A stretch of 64,000 nt of DNA from Otis tarda (Eukaryota > Chordata > Aves > Otidiformes > Otididae), in the NCBI GenBank assembly GCA_026413225.1, contig CM048557.1:22360871-22424870 (forward strand), in the 5' to 3' direction. The notes under the pieces are model-generated. The model was not told the DNA's origin. It did no database searches and worked only from the letters and a program-made list of their open reading frames with translations. Position 1 is the stretch's first letter. Each line of letters opens with the position of its first letter. A program made the position numbers and the translations under genes. Below, piece after piece: positions 23,633-37,500 of the stretch.

Positions 23633-26600
23633 GTAAGGGACATCAGAGGAGTAGGAAAGAGCGCTGTTTTATTATGGATGGTGGGTATCTCACAAACCCG
23701 ATGAGGGTCACAGGAGAGCTGACTTCATGTCCTCTGTGGGGAGGGCCACAAGGCTTCCAATTTCCATAACGTGCTGAAGGCACTGAGCCAAAATTAACAC
23801 TGGTGGTACAGAGCAATGCAGCCACCCAGTTTTCAGCGGCACTACATTTGTTTACTTCAGCAATTCCACGTGCTCTGCTTCCCGTTGGGTAATTTTTCCC
23901 TGAGTTGTTGTGATGAATAGCTAGCTCCCTGAGACACTTTGATCATAGGGATGAGAGAAAAGAGAATTGCCAAATGCCAGCACAGTGGTGTGATTTGGTT
24001 ACAGCTGTTGCTGAAAGCTTTGCCATGGAGTACTTCTCCTGGTTTCCTTTCCATGCTTGAGGGTTGTCACACCCTGCGCTGCCCTCGGCGTGAGTGCCAT
24101 CTGGTTGGCAGAGACGTAAAGGCAATGCAGGTACGGGGCACTTCTTCCCAGGCTTTCTTTTGTTGTTTCTTGGTGGAAAGCCTAAAAAGGGCTGAGCTAA
24201 AGCGAACCTGTGTCTGGGCTGTCCGAGTGCCCACGGGAGCCTTGCACCCCTCTCGCACCTGAAGAGGAGAGAAAGAGGAGACAGAAAGATGCAGATATTG
24301 TTCATCTTCCCTGTATTTCATTCTAAAGGCAATTGTGTGCTGCTGAAATGGGGTGGTGCAAGTGCTGTGTGCTCCGTGCCCTGCTAGTGTTCCTTTCCTG
24401 GAGAGGTACCTATTAAGGCGGGCTTTCAATCACAGAGTTTGAGGGTTTCAGGGTGTGAAGCTGAGGTTGCCCCAGATAAAGCATTTGCGGGGGAGGTTTT
24501 GGATATCTGTCCCAGGGAATGTTTCTGGCCTTACTAGTCTGTACCTACATCCTCGTATTTTTTTTGCACTTAGGTGAGCTTGATAGTAACCAATGCTTTG
24601 CCTTCAGTGAGCTGACTTTGCTCTTTGCTGTCTGATTTCATGTAACAATGGAAATGAAACTTGTGTGCCTTAGATGTCTTCTAGATCTAATCCTGATTGT
24701 AGATGAACAAATTAAAAAGAGATTTGGGTTCAGTTACAGGCACTTGTGCCAATCCTTAACCTTTCTGAGACTGCGTAAAATTTTCCAAGGGAATGGTTGA
24801 AAGCCTCTCTTTTCAGATGTCTGAAAATTAGATTGGATAAGGCAGTAACAAGTATCCTATAGGGAACATTTCTGCAGTGTTCTAGATGGCTGAGATTTAG
24901 AGATGGAAAAAGATCTATTACAGTCCAGAGCAACAATAATTTTGCAACTGAGGTGCTAAAAACCGCATGCGCTTGTATTTGTCATTTGAACCTTTGAAGC
25001 AGCACCTTGCCAGTGCCTGAGTTCCTCTTACATTTATGTGTTGCACCCATTTCCTTATTATCACATTTACAGACAAGGGATCCAGCAACACATTTCTTCT
25101 TAAATGTCCTGCTATTATGAATGTATTTGCTGTTCATTGTAATAGCACCAACCATGATTAATTCATTTTGCATTCATGTAGATGTCATGAGCACTTTGGA
25201 TTATTTTTTTTTTCTAATTTAAATCAGTAAATGGACACTTAAAAGCATTACTCGTACGCCCATTGCTCTGCCAAGGGAGCAATGGAAAAGCGTGCCTGTA
25301 GATTCAGGCTTGCATAATCCCCCGCGTAGTGGGGAGGCTTCCTCCTGGCTAGAAATTAGCAACCAGCCCTTTTGGATTGATTGACTGTTCCTTGTGACAG
25401 CAGCAACCTTAATCAATTTGTTGCGTACACCACAGGTGCATCTGTTCATGCCGTGGGCATTCCACTGTCATTTAGCGGCTGGCTCAATTTAATGGACCAC
25501 TTACAGTATCAGATACCTGTTTCGAGGAGTTTTTTGAGCCGGGGAAGGGAAGGAGCTCTCTATTTATCACAAGAACCATCCCCTTTCTTTTTTTGCAGAG
25601 TGCTTTGGGTGCTTCACCTCACATAAGCGCACTTTAGCTGCGAAAGGTTGGCACTGCTGTGATAAGCCTGTTGTCGGTGGATAAACTTTGTAGTTCAGTG
25701 ATGCAGAATCTCTGCTCAGTGATCCAGGGAAGAGAAATAATTTGGTGGCAGATGTTTGGAGTTCAAACAGCACTGAACTTCCAAGCGCTGATGTGAATTG
25801 TAGAGTGGGCGGGGAGAGCACAGAAGGGGAGAAGCACAGGGGGACCAGAGGGCTCGCGCAGACCCAACTGCAGAGTGAAGAGCGCTGAAGGAGGCATTTA
25901 AATGTCTCTGCAGCTCTCCTGCTTTTCTCAAGCTCTACTGGGTCTGTCACACCACTGAACAAAAACATGCAAGTTTTTATATGCCATGCACTCACATTGT
26001 TGCTTCTCAAGTCTTTTGAAGACCCGAGTGCTCCCAGTGGCTCTGGAAACCTACCAGAGCTATTTCATGTATGAGTGAGCCCGTAAGGTGCTCAAGTTTC
26101 CTAACACTCTTGTGAGTCAGATGAGAAAATAGTGGCACTGAGGAACTACGTGATCAGCTGAGGGTCCTCGATGAGGTAAGCTGCAGAAAGCACCAGAATG
26201 TGAAAGCCCCAGCTCCCAGCTTTCTGAGCCGTTTTCAGTCTCTTCTGTTCTTTCCCCACATCTGAGTAGGTAAGTCTGAAGGCAGGGGTCCTCGGTGCTG
26301 TTTTACCATATCAGATCCAACTAGCCCCAAAATATGTGACTGCACACCATGACTGCACGGTTCAGGTCAGTGTCCAGAGCACTGAGTCACCAAACTGAGC
26401 ATTTAAGTCACAAACTGGTGGGCTTAGTTTTCAGAGGTGGGAAGAGGGAAAGGCTGGAAAACCAAAGAACAAGAGATCTGGTTTGAACCAGGGCAGCAAA
26501 ATTAGGGAATGCTGAGTTGAGATTCATAAGCTTTTTAGATAATACAGTCACGATCTCATCATGAATAAAACAATGTGTTTCACTTGACCACTCCATCTAA

Positions 26601-29600
26601 TAAGGACTCACCTTCACTGGATTCTGTCATTTTCAAAGTAATGAAATCTTTGCATCACCTTGAAAGAGATAATTTGACCCCTGTGTTTATATGCATGTAC
26701 ATGACAGCAATTTCTAGGGGGCACCCAGTACGTCCTTTGCTGCTTGCATTTTTCGTGCAGGAGAAAGGCTTCTCCTCAGGTTTATTGGTTCAGACAGCTA
26801 GTTGGGATTCATGGTTTTTAAACAACTATTCTGCCCCCACCATGTTCAATGTTCTTTTTTTTTCACACTGAGAAGGCTGTTGTGTGGTTTAGGCGTAATC
26901 ACTTCAGACGCTAAACTGCAAAGAGGAATCCTTAATGTGAAAGGGGAGTGCGCAGATGGGGAGTGAAAGCAAAATAGCTGTTGTGCCTCAGATATAGATT
27001 CTTGGTTGATTTTGAAATATTTTTTAAATATTCCCTTATGGATAGGCTCTTAGAGGTGCTACTCCCCTTTATTGCTTTTTTTTTTTTTTGGTGGAAATTT
27101 ATAGTGGTTAATATCTGCTGCTTCATACCTATGCTGGAAGAGGTTGAGGGGGCAATAAACTCCCCAGCTGCCATGGCCCCTTGTTTATGTAGTCTTAACA
27201 TATCAAGCCAAATAGATTCCTGGTACAAAGACTTTCATGCACCTTATTTCATAGCTGAATCTGAGAGTTGTGATTTCAGGGCACTTTTTGGTTTAGTAGA
27301 AGTGAAGGGAATGGTCTGGTCCTCTTGGCATGACCCTTCACACCTTCTCCGTTATGATAGTGTTGTGTAAAGTGGCAGAGCTGTGGACCTTGGTCATACA
27401 AGCTGCTGTAGCTTTCATCCTGGCTCACTGTGAGGATGAAAAATGAAAAATGACAAATATTTCCAGCATTGAAGGTCTAGCGTCCTTCCTATCTCATGTT
27501 TCAGTAATTACTTCAGATGAAGTTCAGGTAAATTGCACCTTCTGATGGAGGTTATATAAACCTTTGGGGTTTTTTTTTTAATGAATAGTTTTTGTGGGGT
27601 TTTTTTTGACGTGTCCAAGAATCAACTCCAAATTAAATTTAGGAGCAGAGGCAGGTGATGTAAACATATGTGAAGGTAGAATGGGAAGCAGTTTGTTGTG
27701 AAAGGATACTTTTGACTTTTCCACCTTCCAGGCAGTTGTGTAGCAGTGGTGGCAGGCTGAACCTTGGGAGATTGCTATGAGTAATACTGTGACAGTGGTG
27801 CTCTTTGATGATTATTTACTTGTGGTGCAGAACTCCTTTTGCATAAGGTGCTACTCTGCAAGGAAAAAAAAAAAAAAGGAATACAATATATAGGCCAATG
27901 TTTACCCCACTGTCTGTTAATTTAAGTTGTTCTTTGGTGTCAGTGCTTACATCCAAGTGCCAGTCAGAAATGTTACTTGAGATTACAGATGGGAAATGAC
28001 GTCGTCTTTTAAGACAAGGCCAGTGCTACATGGATGAAGGACAATTTCTTCAGTGCAGTGCCAGCAGTGTAAGCATTGGTACTGCTTCTGCCAGGAACCG
28101 TGTGTTGCCTTAGAGTCAAAACTGGTAATAGTGCTCAAGCCTTGCAAACTACCTCAGTGACCTGGTGGCACCGGACTGCAAAGTCTGTTTAGAAGAACAT
28201 TTACAATAATTCATCCACTCTGTATCCAGGCCACTGAGGTGGTGGGTTGTAGTATGTTGTTTGTCCAGTCATCATCAGAAGTGGATTGTACAGGGAATGA
28301 AAAACAAGAACTTGAAATCTTACGTTGGATCGTAGTCCTGCTCTACTCATTTTCCAGGTTTTCTGTTTTAATTCCCACTCTGGCTGTGTTCAGATCAGCC
28401 AAACTAGACTAAGGAAACTGCACTGCAAGAGGCCTGGGGACTTGATGCTTCAACACTGGAGGTGAGGATGGTTTGATTGACAGTCCCACAAGAGGAGTCG
28501 GGTATGGGAATCCTGAGCTGGCCTGTCTAGCCTGAAGATGAGAAACAAACAGTGAAGATGGGATTACCCTGAAACACTCTACACCGTTTCAAGGGAGGTG
28601 TTTTTCTAAACAATTTCTAAATGATTCTCACTTTTTAAAAGAAATCTATGTTTTGCAAAAATATGTAGTCTTCACTCCACATGCAATAAATATAAATCAC
28701 CCTCTGTAAGGAAGTGATGCATGTTTGTATAGGAGAGAATCTTTTTCATTTTAAAGCTGCATTTACCCCTTGCTTTATTTGTTATAAAACCTTTGCGTTA
28801 GCTGGCACAGTGGCTCATCAAAGATGTTCTCCAGCTTGAGTGCCTGTGTGGCAGGCAGGCAAGGGCGCGTGCCACTGTCAGCGCTAAAGAACACTGTTCT
28901 GCTCCGGCTTCTTAGGAGCAGCAGTTCCTGGTCCAGTCCTCTCTGGCTGGAGCAGGCCTGGAGAAACCTTTGTGTTTCAGAGGAAGGTCACCACCCTGCT
29001 TTGCCTCCATGTCAGGACTGTGCTGAGCAGTTAGGGCGTATTATCAAGGAAAAGGGGTTTCATGTGCTATGTGGGAACACAGGAAGGTTTTAAGGCATTT
29101 GGATGCTCTGTTCCCATTCGAGATGGAGGGGAATGGGCATCTGTATTGCCCAGGCAGCTTCCAGAACATCAGTCTTAGTGGTATTATTAATTCTAATTAA
29201 TTAGTATTAATTATAGAAGTGCTTCCAGAAATTAGCTAGAGGACTAAGAAGAGAATAGTCACTATCGGAAAGACCTTGGTTAGCTATGTTTGTACAAGAG
29301 TCCACTTGATTGCAGTGGGAATTTTGGTTTGCTTTGCTTGGGTTTTTGAGAAAATGTTAGGATTTGGCCAGTATAACAGTAGGCTCGTGCCAGAGTTCGC
29401 TGTCAGCTGCTTTCTCCAGCTATATTGGAGTGCATGTGTCTTTTGAGCAGCGTAGGTGGTTCATGCAAGCCGTCGTGCTAACCTGCTGGCTCCTGGAGCA
29501 CCAGGGGCCGGACTCCGGTGGACACACAGGCAGCAGGATCAGGCCCACGCTAACTTGCTGCATCTCAGCTTTGTGACTGCAAATGTGTCAGTACTTCATG

Positions 29601-31559
29601 TAGGGCTTGCCATTTGTAGTTGTTGTAGACTGTTGTTCTTTCTGGCTGACCTGCAGGCATGCACTACCAATTCTGTCCCAGCTACGGTCACATATAACTG
29701 CAGCTCAGTTTTGATCAATAATTATTCAAAATTAAGATGTAAATAATTGACTATTTTAGTCAGATACCTTTTTCCATTCTGGCATCTAATGGCTCTGGGG
29801 TAGGTAATTTTGTTGTCTGGTCTAGAAATGGAAAATTTTGAAGTGCTGCTTTTTTATTTATGGTCCCAGATGGAAAGCACTCGAGTCCTGAAATCCTTCC
29901 AGATGTCTCTGTGGCACATTTTCCCTACTCTTCTGAGGCCATATGAAAGAGGGAACTCTATATCCTGCATTTAGATATAAACGCTACCCACTTTCCTCAT
30001 TTCTGGAATACATTTCTTGGGTACTTAATAGTGGAAAAAAGTACTGTTCAATTTTTCTGCCCTGTTTGCTACATGACGTGAGTTGTCAGAAGAGACATTT
30101 GCTATTGCAAAATAACCTCCGCTGAATTCACTGCTCCAGAGAAGCCTGAAGAAGAGTGGACTGAGAGCCTGGGGCACCACAGGGCAGTTTAACTCTGGCC
30201 TTGGAGCTGTTGTCCATTAGAAGCAACAGAAAGCTGCCAGAGCTCAGGTTTGCATGGGAGCATCCAGTAGACAGCGGCCATAGGGTTTGGCCCAAGCTTC
30301 CTGGCTAAATGGAGGCCTCACCACTCCAGCACAATGCAGCCTCAGAAGCCCTCTGAGGACAGGGAAATTCGCTTTGACATAAACACCTTTTTGCCCATTT
30401 TGTGCAGTGTATCTGAAAGGGAAATTGCTAACAAGTCATGGTGATGCGTGTGAGCTCCCAAACATTTAAGCAGAGCTGAGGAGCAAGCAATAACTGTAAC
30501 CTTTTGTCTTCTGTTTTTTCCATCTCTTCCAATGTATATTTAGTGGTAAAAAAACGTTCCTGGGCTTTGTCATCTGCTGTTACTGTTGTTCATTATGTGG
30601 GATCCCTGGGAGGCATTCCTTTCTTTAATGTGAGCCAATGTACTACTTACTTAGTAGATAATCGTAGAGTTCACCCTTGGCCACTGAGAGGAAGTAGAAG
30701 AGTTAATTACAGAGAAAATCAACTGTTCACCTTCTAAGACTGAAACAATATCAGAATGTTATACTTAATGAGGAGTCAAGCAACATGAATGGGCTTTGTT
30801 CTGGGAGTTTTGCCTGTTCTCACTTGAAAAAGTCTTATTCAGGATAGATGTTTAAGCTATGGTGAACATGATTATTGGAGACTCTCAGCCTTAAGATTTC
30901 TCTTATCCTAGAGAGTGATTCCCACTTTTGACATTAAAAACTTCCAAAAAGCAGAAATAGAAGTTTCAGGCCCCAGGTCTAAATTAATGGGGTAGCTTAA
31001 ATAAGGACAAAAGTTTAAAACTAAGAGGGAAATATCAAATGGCTCCCTAGAGAGAAAGTAAGAACTGTCAAAACCCACCTAGAGATAGACTCAAAGCAAA
31101 GGGGAGTAAAGTAAACAGAAAAAAGATCTTGCAATAAATAATTATAAAGTGAGGAAACAGTGAGAGGATGGGGAGAGATGCACTATGCAATAAGAATGGG
31201 TTGCAATTAAATGTAACATAGGTGAAGCTCCGAAACTAAGAAACTGCTTTGCCTTTCTGTTCAGGAAAGATAATTCAGTTGGATCTGATCAAACCAATAC
31301 CTTCCCACCCTTGTTCGATACCTGGAGTGAACAAAGGAAAGGCGACTGTAGTGGCTCTGAGGAATGAAAGAGAGGTAACTACCACGTTCAAGGTGGATGC
31401 AAACCTTTGAGAGTTTAGTGGACATGCCTGAGAGGTTGGTTATATCTTTGCCAGAATTCTGCTACAATTTGTACATCAAGTCCTAGTGCAGAAGTAAAGA
31501 TTATTTTTTTTTTTGAGTAAATCTGTGAAGTCTGAGTTTACACCATTTGACTAAAGAAC
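23633..31559. other. Unannotated unique DNA
   Basis: No gene, RNA or dispersed repeat recognised. The stretch 25230-25640 has clustered short hairpins and more CpG than its surroundings (see findings). An AT-rich block with palindromic CTAATTAATTAG lies at 29182-29214. Poly-A and poly-T tracts occur near 27071-27090 and 27866-27879. Confidence 0.4.
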
Positions 31560-32860
31560 AGGAAATCTCAGGGACAGGCAGACATGCTAATCTAACCTCT
31601 GTACGTATCCAGGACTATAGACCAATTTGGGAAGCAGAGATTGAGCAAGAATAAACGCAAAGTAGGAAAAAAATGCAACATAGGATTTTCAGAGATTGTG
31701 CCAAATTTATATAATACCTTTAAGTAATGAAGTAACTGGTCTCCTTGGAAAAGAAGTGTAAGAAATAGAGATGTTTTGATGCCATGATTCACAGGGAGTT
31801 AGATAAATTGAAGACAGAGATTAGAAAGTAGTACAAACACTTGGTTAACGGGGAGATGGCAGGAAGCGATACTGTAAAGGGAAGAAAGGTTGGAGGGAGG
31901 TTATTGAGACTTTATCAAGGAGCAGTCTTGGGACCAATCTTGCTTAATATTTTTATTAGTGACTTTGGTTCAGAGAGTGGTGAGAGTTAATGAAATAGCT
32001 TTCTGTTACTGACACAAAGTTGTGAGACACATCAATAAAAGGAAGATCAAGATAGTGTGCAAGAAGAATTGGATGACCTTGAAGATTAAGCAGTAAAAAT
32101 GTTATAAAATGGAATGGTACCAAGTAAAAGGTTATTCACTTAAGGATTAAACATAATCCACTTTGCTGTAAACTGGGCTCATGACTTAGAGAGGAATGAG
32201 GCAGAGAAAGGTACTAGTGGCTTGATCCAGGTAAGACTCGCTGCATTTGCTTTGTCTACATATTCAGATATTTTATTGCAGGAAAGGATTGTGCAATATG
32301 TTTTTTGAAAACCTATACTATATTTTGTGTCATGAAATGCCAATGTGATGCAGCTGGGGAAAAGGCGAATGCAATCCTATCTACAGAGTCAATAGAGAGG
32401 GGCATTAAAGCTGTTGTGTATTTGGAATCAAGAGTGCAGTTCTGGTCACTAATGTTGAAGAAGGATGAACTTAGAAATAGGTTCAGTGATGGTTTACTTC
32501 AATTAAAAGGTAATACAAAGGGTGAAGATTATTTGTGTCACATAGTAAAATGATGGCAAAGAGGCAATGTGATTGCAGTCTGCAACACCAACAGGGCTTT
32601 GCCCTGTGCGTTGGAAGGAATAATTTAAGCCAACAGACAGCCTTGGCACAAGAACAGCAGGGCATAGACTGGTGATGAGTATGTTTAGGCTAGAAATTAG
32701 AAGAAACTTTAACACTGTAGGAAAAGTGAGGATGTAAAGCAGACTTCCACTTACAGAATTTGGAACGGCACGATTTTGTTGCTGTTAAAAAAAGAGGCAA
32801 AAATATAATTAGTTCAAGATGGATCCTAGTCTGGACAGGATGTATTCACCTGTGGTAGAA
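31560..32860 (+). mobile_element. Ancient CR1/L3-like LINE, heavily decayed
   Basis: Several blocks in order match the reverse-transcriptase region of old amniote CR1/L3 LINEs: gcaacataggattttcagag and onward near 31676; atcaaggagcagtcttggga followed by ttaatatttttattagtgac near 31914-31965 (the decayed form of the LQGSxLGPxLFNIFxxD block); ggttattcacttaaggatta near 32130; gccaatgtgatgcagctggg near 32339; gcagttctggtcac near 32435; and ggctagaaattagaagaaac near 32689. The frame is destroyed by many stops and indels. The match may extend 5' to about 31000. It is much older than the three-block CR1 tails elsewhere in the window. Boundaries are approximate. Confidence 0.62.
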
Positions 32861-34444
32861 GGAAACAGGGTTTGGGCGGTTCAGGGGGAGTCTTTGCATT
32901 CTGTATTTTATCCCAGGATGAGTGAAGAGTGAATGTAGTTGCCCTGTGTTCCTGGAGATCTCGGTTTTAAATATATAAAGTAGGAATCACTCCACATTTG
33001 TGCTAAAGGGTGTTATTTGACTGTGGCTGGTGCTGCACACTGAGAGCTCGAGGAGAGAGGAAGCCATTTGGGCAGGGACATGTTCTGTGAGGCAGGTGAG
33101 AGGAGTGTGCCAGCAGGTAGGAATCTACATGGCAGCAATGAAATGACAGGATTTCCAGTAGTCTCTTTAATGAGAGCATCTTTGTGACCTTGTGGAAGCA
33201 CATGAATGCATGATAAATTGCAACTCAGTTTTCTCTAGAGAAGTGGACCTGTGATGAGCCAGTGCAGCACGACACATGGTGTGTTTCTGGGGAGGGATGG
33301 CTAGGGGTGCTAGAGGGGTTCACCTCACTGTCTTAATTATGTGGGGTATTTTTTATCTTCCTTATCCCTCTTTCTGTAGTTTCCTGTCTGTCTAGTTTTC
33401 AGATCACATAATGAAATTTCACACCTCCCCATTTGTTAATGGGTATATTTATAATTGCTATACTACAATTTTTAGGTGTTCAATTTTATAAAAGGAGGCA
33501 TCTGAGCATGAGCCAAGGGCAGCCTAAGTAATGTTCTGGTCCAAGGAAGTCAGGTGATTGTTCCTGGGAAGAAGACCAAATATTTGTGATTTAGCAAACA
33601 ATTTATTTTCCAGGTGAACCACTTTAAAAAAAAAAATTCCCATCTATTCCTGAACAATTTTGAGATAAAAATGAACAACCTATAGAAATAATTATCACAA
33701 GTCATGATTCTACTGCTATTTTTGAGCAAAACCTTGCTTTCGTGTGTCTTTGTCTACCACAAAGTGATTTTTAACTCACTGCAGGCACAGAATCCTCTCA
33801 TACACTGTCACTTCAACCATTTTGAGGAATCAAGTAGGCTGACATTTGATTCAGAAGCACAGTTTGGCCATGTCTGTGTGCTGGAAATCTAGCAGAGTCC
33901 TGAATATTACAGAAACAGCAGTATCAAACAGTCAGTTGGTTGAGTGCCTGCATCTTTCCCTTAAACTGCAGAAATGGACAAAGACACCGTCTTTGTGTAA
34001 TAATTCATTTTTTCTGCCAGCCCTGGCGCCCCTGATCAGAGGCATCATTCCAAGATGCTGAGTGCAATGCTTGGAACAGCACATTCTTGTTCTCACTAAA
34101 AATCAAGCTTGAATGGTACAGCATAGGGATGTCTTTCATGAAGCAATGAGATGTCTGCTTCTCAGCTGCTTCTCACAGGTCACTTCTGTCAGGCAGCGAG
34201 AATGAATTCGAACCAGCTTGACACGGACCGTGTGGTGAAATGCAGATTGTGACCGCTGCAGTCTCTCGTCTTTACTTCTGGACTTTTACGTGCATCTGTG
34301 ATAGAGACTCAAGGCTTTCATCCTGGTGCTGGAAGTTGGCTTGGTTTAAAGGAAGCCGCTCTTACAAGAATGTTCTGCTGTTGTGAGTGGTACAAAAGAT
34401 GTTTAGCATAGTTAAATGTGATGGCTGTCCTTGTCCTACTGCAG

Positions 34445-34566
34445 GTCCAGCGCAAATGGCTAACAACACTCCTGCACAGCTTGCACAGGGGGGGATGATG
34501 GCTTTCACTGCCTCTGCAATTATGTTTCTTGTGAGACACTGTGACAACATGGAAAGAATACTACAG
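34445..34566 (+). other. Exon-like open segment, unassigned
   Basis: The sequence gtccttgtcctactgcag precedes 122 bases ending CTACAG before GTAGTA. The open frame has two bases completing a codon, then 40 codons. The peptide includes MANNTPAQLAQGGMMAFTA and ends RHCDNMERILQ. The composition looks protein-like and the acceptor is good; the donor is moderate. A pyrimidine-rich acceptor tract (ttccccttcttcactgcgcag) at 36452 could start a following exon. I do not recognise the family, and the other strand is also open here, which weakens the case. Confidence 0.2.
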
Positions 34567-37500
34567 GTAGTATAGATATGTTATTTTGTAGGGTTTGCAT
34601 TACAATGCATGTAGTGGTTCCCAGAACACAAATAGGAAAGAGGAAAGAGGTCTGACTTTTTAATGATATTTTGTAAGTACTTTGAAAAGATGGTAGCCAA
34701 TCTCCATTACAAAAGGCTTTAGTGCCCATATTGTCTGCAAAGCTTTACCTGGAACATCTATGTAACTTGCAGAAACAATAATTTAAAAAAAAAAAAGATT
34801 CAGTATTAAAAACAGAAGTGTGGGCTTCTAATTACTTTTGTCCCCTCTGGGACACCATGCAGCGCAAGTCCAGGGAGTCTAGTCCAGCATACTTTCATGT
34901 TCCACTGTACTGTGTCTTTAGAAAACTTCTATCAGCTCCTTAGCAAGCCCACTTGAGACTTCTTTCTGTGTACAGAGCTGTTGACATCACGTCCCTACTG
35001 TAGTATTTGGACACTTCATCATGTAATGATGCTCTCTGGCACTGTTGGGAAGTCAAGATTCCCAGTCCTGTGATGTCCAGAGGTTTTTCCTACACCCAGT
35101 CCTGTGTTCTGTGGGGAAATGAATCGCTTCCTCCTCATTTCTCTGGGTTCAGCCTCAGTTTCAGGCTTTGTAGTGCTTCTTCATATTATTAACTATTATT
35201 AATGATGGATGCTATTAATGCATTGCCCATTGAAGCTGGAGGTGGTTTCTGTAGCTTGGATCTCCATGCGCAGGACAGTGCAAAGTTGTGCTGGCCACTT
35301 TGCTTGCCAGTTCTTTAAGTGTCCTTGTCGACAGCAGTCGGGCAGTGACAAGTCCATGGCCTGCAGACCAGGGTCTGGGTTCTTAGGTCTTGGCTCTTAA
35401 GAATTGCTCATCGTGACACTGGATGACCCAGCACTGCTAGAAGTGTACTGAAACTACGGAAGTTAGAACTGACTTAATGGGTTAATAAAAACAGACATCC
35501 AGTTTGCTGCTTTCTGTCTGTGTATTAATCAAACTATAGAGCACAGCTTTCCCACCAGAGCCCTATTTTGGAAGGTGTGGATTCAGTATGCTGGCTCAGA
35601 TTGCATTAAAAGTAGCAAAATAGGATAGAAATTGCTTCCTGTGGATGTCTGTGGTTTTTTTTCCTTTAAGTAGTCTGAATATAATTTCTTAGTAGAATTT
35701 TTGTCCTTTTTCTGAGCATAATTTTGTCTCTCATTTAGTCTATTGCCATCTGCCCCCTGTTTTTGCTGCGTGCTGTGATGAAGCACCACTTGGGCATGTT
35801 CTTGATGCTGACTCCACCAAGAGGAGACCACAAATCTCATTAAAGAATTGCAAAGACTTCATGAGGCTGAAATGTCTCCTGTAAATCCATTAGTGTCCAT
35901 ATATAATTTACTCTTTATGTTTCTCTCTTGGAGCTGTCAGATATCTTGGATGGTATCCTTCTTTCTTTAAGAACTTAAGCGTGACCCTATATAACTGCTT
36001 ATTCTTAGAACAGTGAAACTGTTTGCTCTTTCATGAATTTATAAAACGTTTTTAATTATAAATCAAATGATGAGTAATTTATTTTGTTTTGTAACCTAAG
36101 AGAAGAATCAGCCAACTGACCTTGTGCTTGGTGAAACAGCATCCGAAGGAGAAGCAGTATCCTCGGTTTCGACAGCACCACTGAGCATACCTGCTGCTTG
36201 CACATCTACCAAACCAGCAGCCCTTCAGTCTCAGGCCTAATTGAGTTTCAGGAGTCATGGAGTCACAAAGGTATTGATCTCTATACTTTGCTTTTCTATG
36301 TAAAACTTCCCTCAAAGGAAATGTTTTACATGGTAGCAGCAGTGACAGTTTTGGTAGAGAACAGCTGCTGCTCTTGAATGGTGCATGGGCCAACCTCTCA
36401 AACTGAGATCTTAACAACTCTGACTTCCTCTTTCCCCTTCTTCACTGCGCAGCTGCTCCTTCTCAACAGCACACGAAAGAAAGAACAAACCCACAAGCCA
36501 AGATGCAAGGAAGCAGTCAGCCTACTGCAAACAATGCAAGGGGTTAACCAGACCCTGAAGAGACAAGGCTTTACAGATCTTTGTAAGCCTTAGGACAAAG
36601 AACAACAGGATGGTTACATAAAACAATATCAACTTAAAATGAGATGTGAGGGTTTCCTCTTGGAGAGAGCCTGTTAGCTGTGACTTCTTCCTGTCATTTG
36701 TGCGAAAGGAGCCTGTGGCATCCCTCTGATTGCCAGTGAGATGTGAATCTAGAGGATTAGAAGAAAGCAGTTCTAGCAGAGACAGCATAAGGCAAAGGGT
36801 GGATGCTCAGCATCACAGGAAAAGTTCCTCCTGGCCAAATCAGAGATGCATTATTGGCGGAGTGCAAGCATGGTTGCTGAGTCTGTGAAATGGATCATTT
36901 GGGGACCTTGCCCTTTTTCCTCCCTTCCTTTCTCATTGTCCAGTCCTTATTCATTTCACCGTATCTACAAGCACATCATAGTTCCATCCCAAGAACTTGC
37001 TGTCTAGCTGTGGAGAGCCTCTAATGTTGTCTGTCTTTGTGAGGAGACGGTAAGATTGTGTGCATGCTCAGATGAGTGCTGCCACAAGCCATGTTTGTGC
37101 TGCAGCAGCTTATAATGAGGTAGACCTTAGTCATCCATCTGGCTGTCGTAGAGGATCTTACATATCTGTTCTCCTCTTTTCCAAAAGAAACCGCAGGCAA
37201 TTAAAATAATCCGAAGGTCTCCCTGGCTTCCTGCTTCTAATCTACATTCCCAAGAACGAACTAAAACCATGACAGGAAATTGTGTTCGGTCCTATACTTT
37301 TCAGAGGCCTATGGCTGAAGAGCAGGGAAGAAAAGAAATGAGATATATTTATAAATCAAAAACTCAGAGTACATTGATCTGACAGTTGAAGGTCTTCCTT
37401 AAGTGGACCCACTGGTGTAAAGAACAGGTATGTGTGCATCGTGTCCCTTATTCCTCTTTCCTTAGTAAGAGGCTACGATGCCGTAGCTGCTATTCTAAGT

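Noticed and set aside
25805-25842. Possible G-quadruplex (GGGCGGGG...GGGG...GGGGG)
   Set aside because: Two of the loops are 9-11 bases, longer than the usual limit, so folding is doubtful.
26599-26645. Minus-strand segment with strong acceptor (atctctttcaag) and GAAG before GTGAGT donor
   Set aside because: All three frames have stops. It shows that good splice-like pairs occur here by chance, and lowers confidence in the other exon-like calls.
29182-29214. ATTA-rich block with palindromic CTAATTAATTAG
   Set aside because: Looks like a homeodomain cluster, but it is equally explained by AT-rich low-complexity sequence.
34181-34260. Reverse-strand ggttcgaattc resembling a tRNA B box
   Set aside because: The flanking T-stem bases do not pair, and no A box or acceptor stem can be folded.
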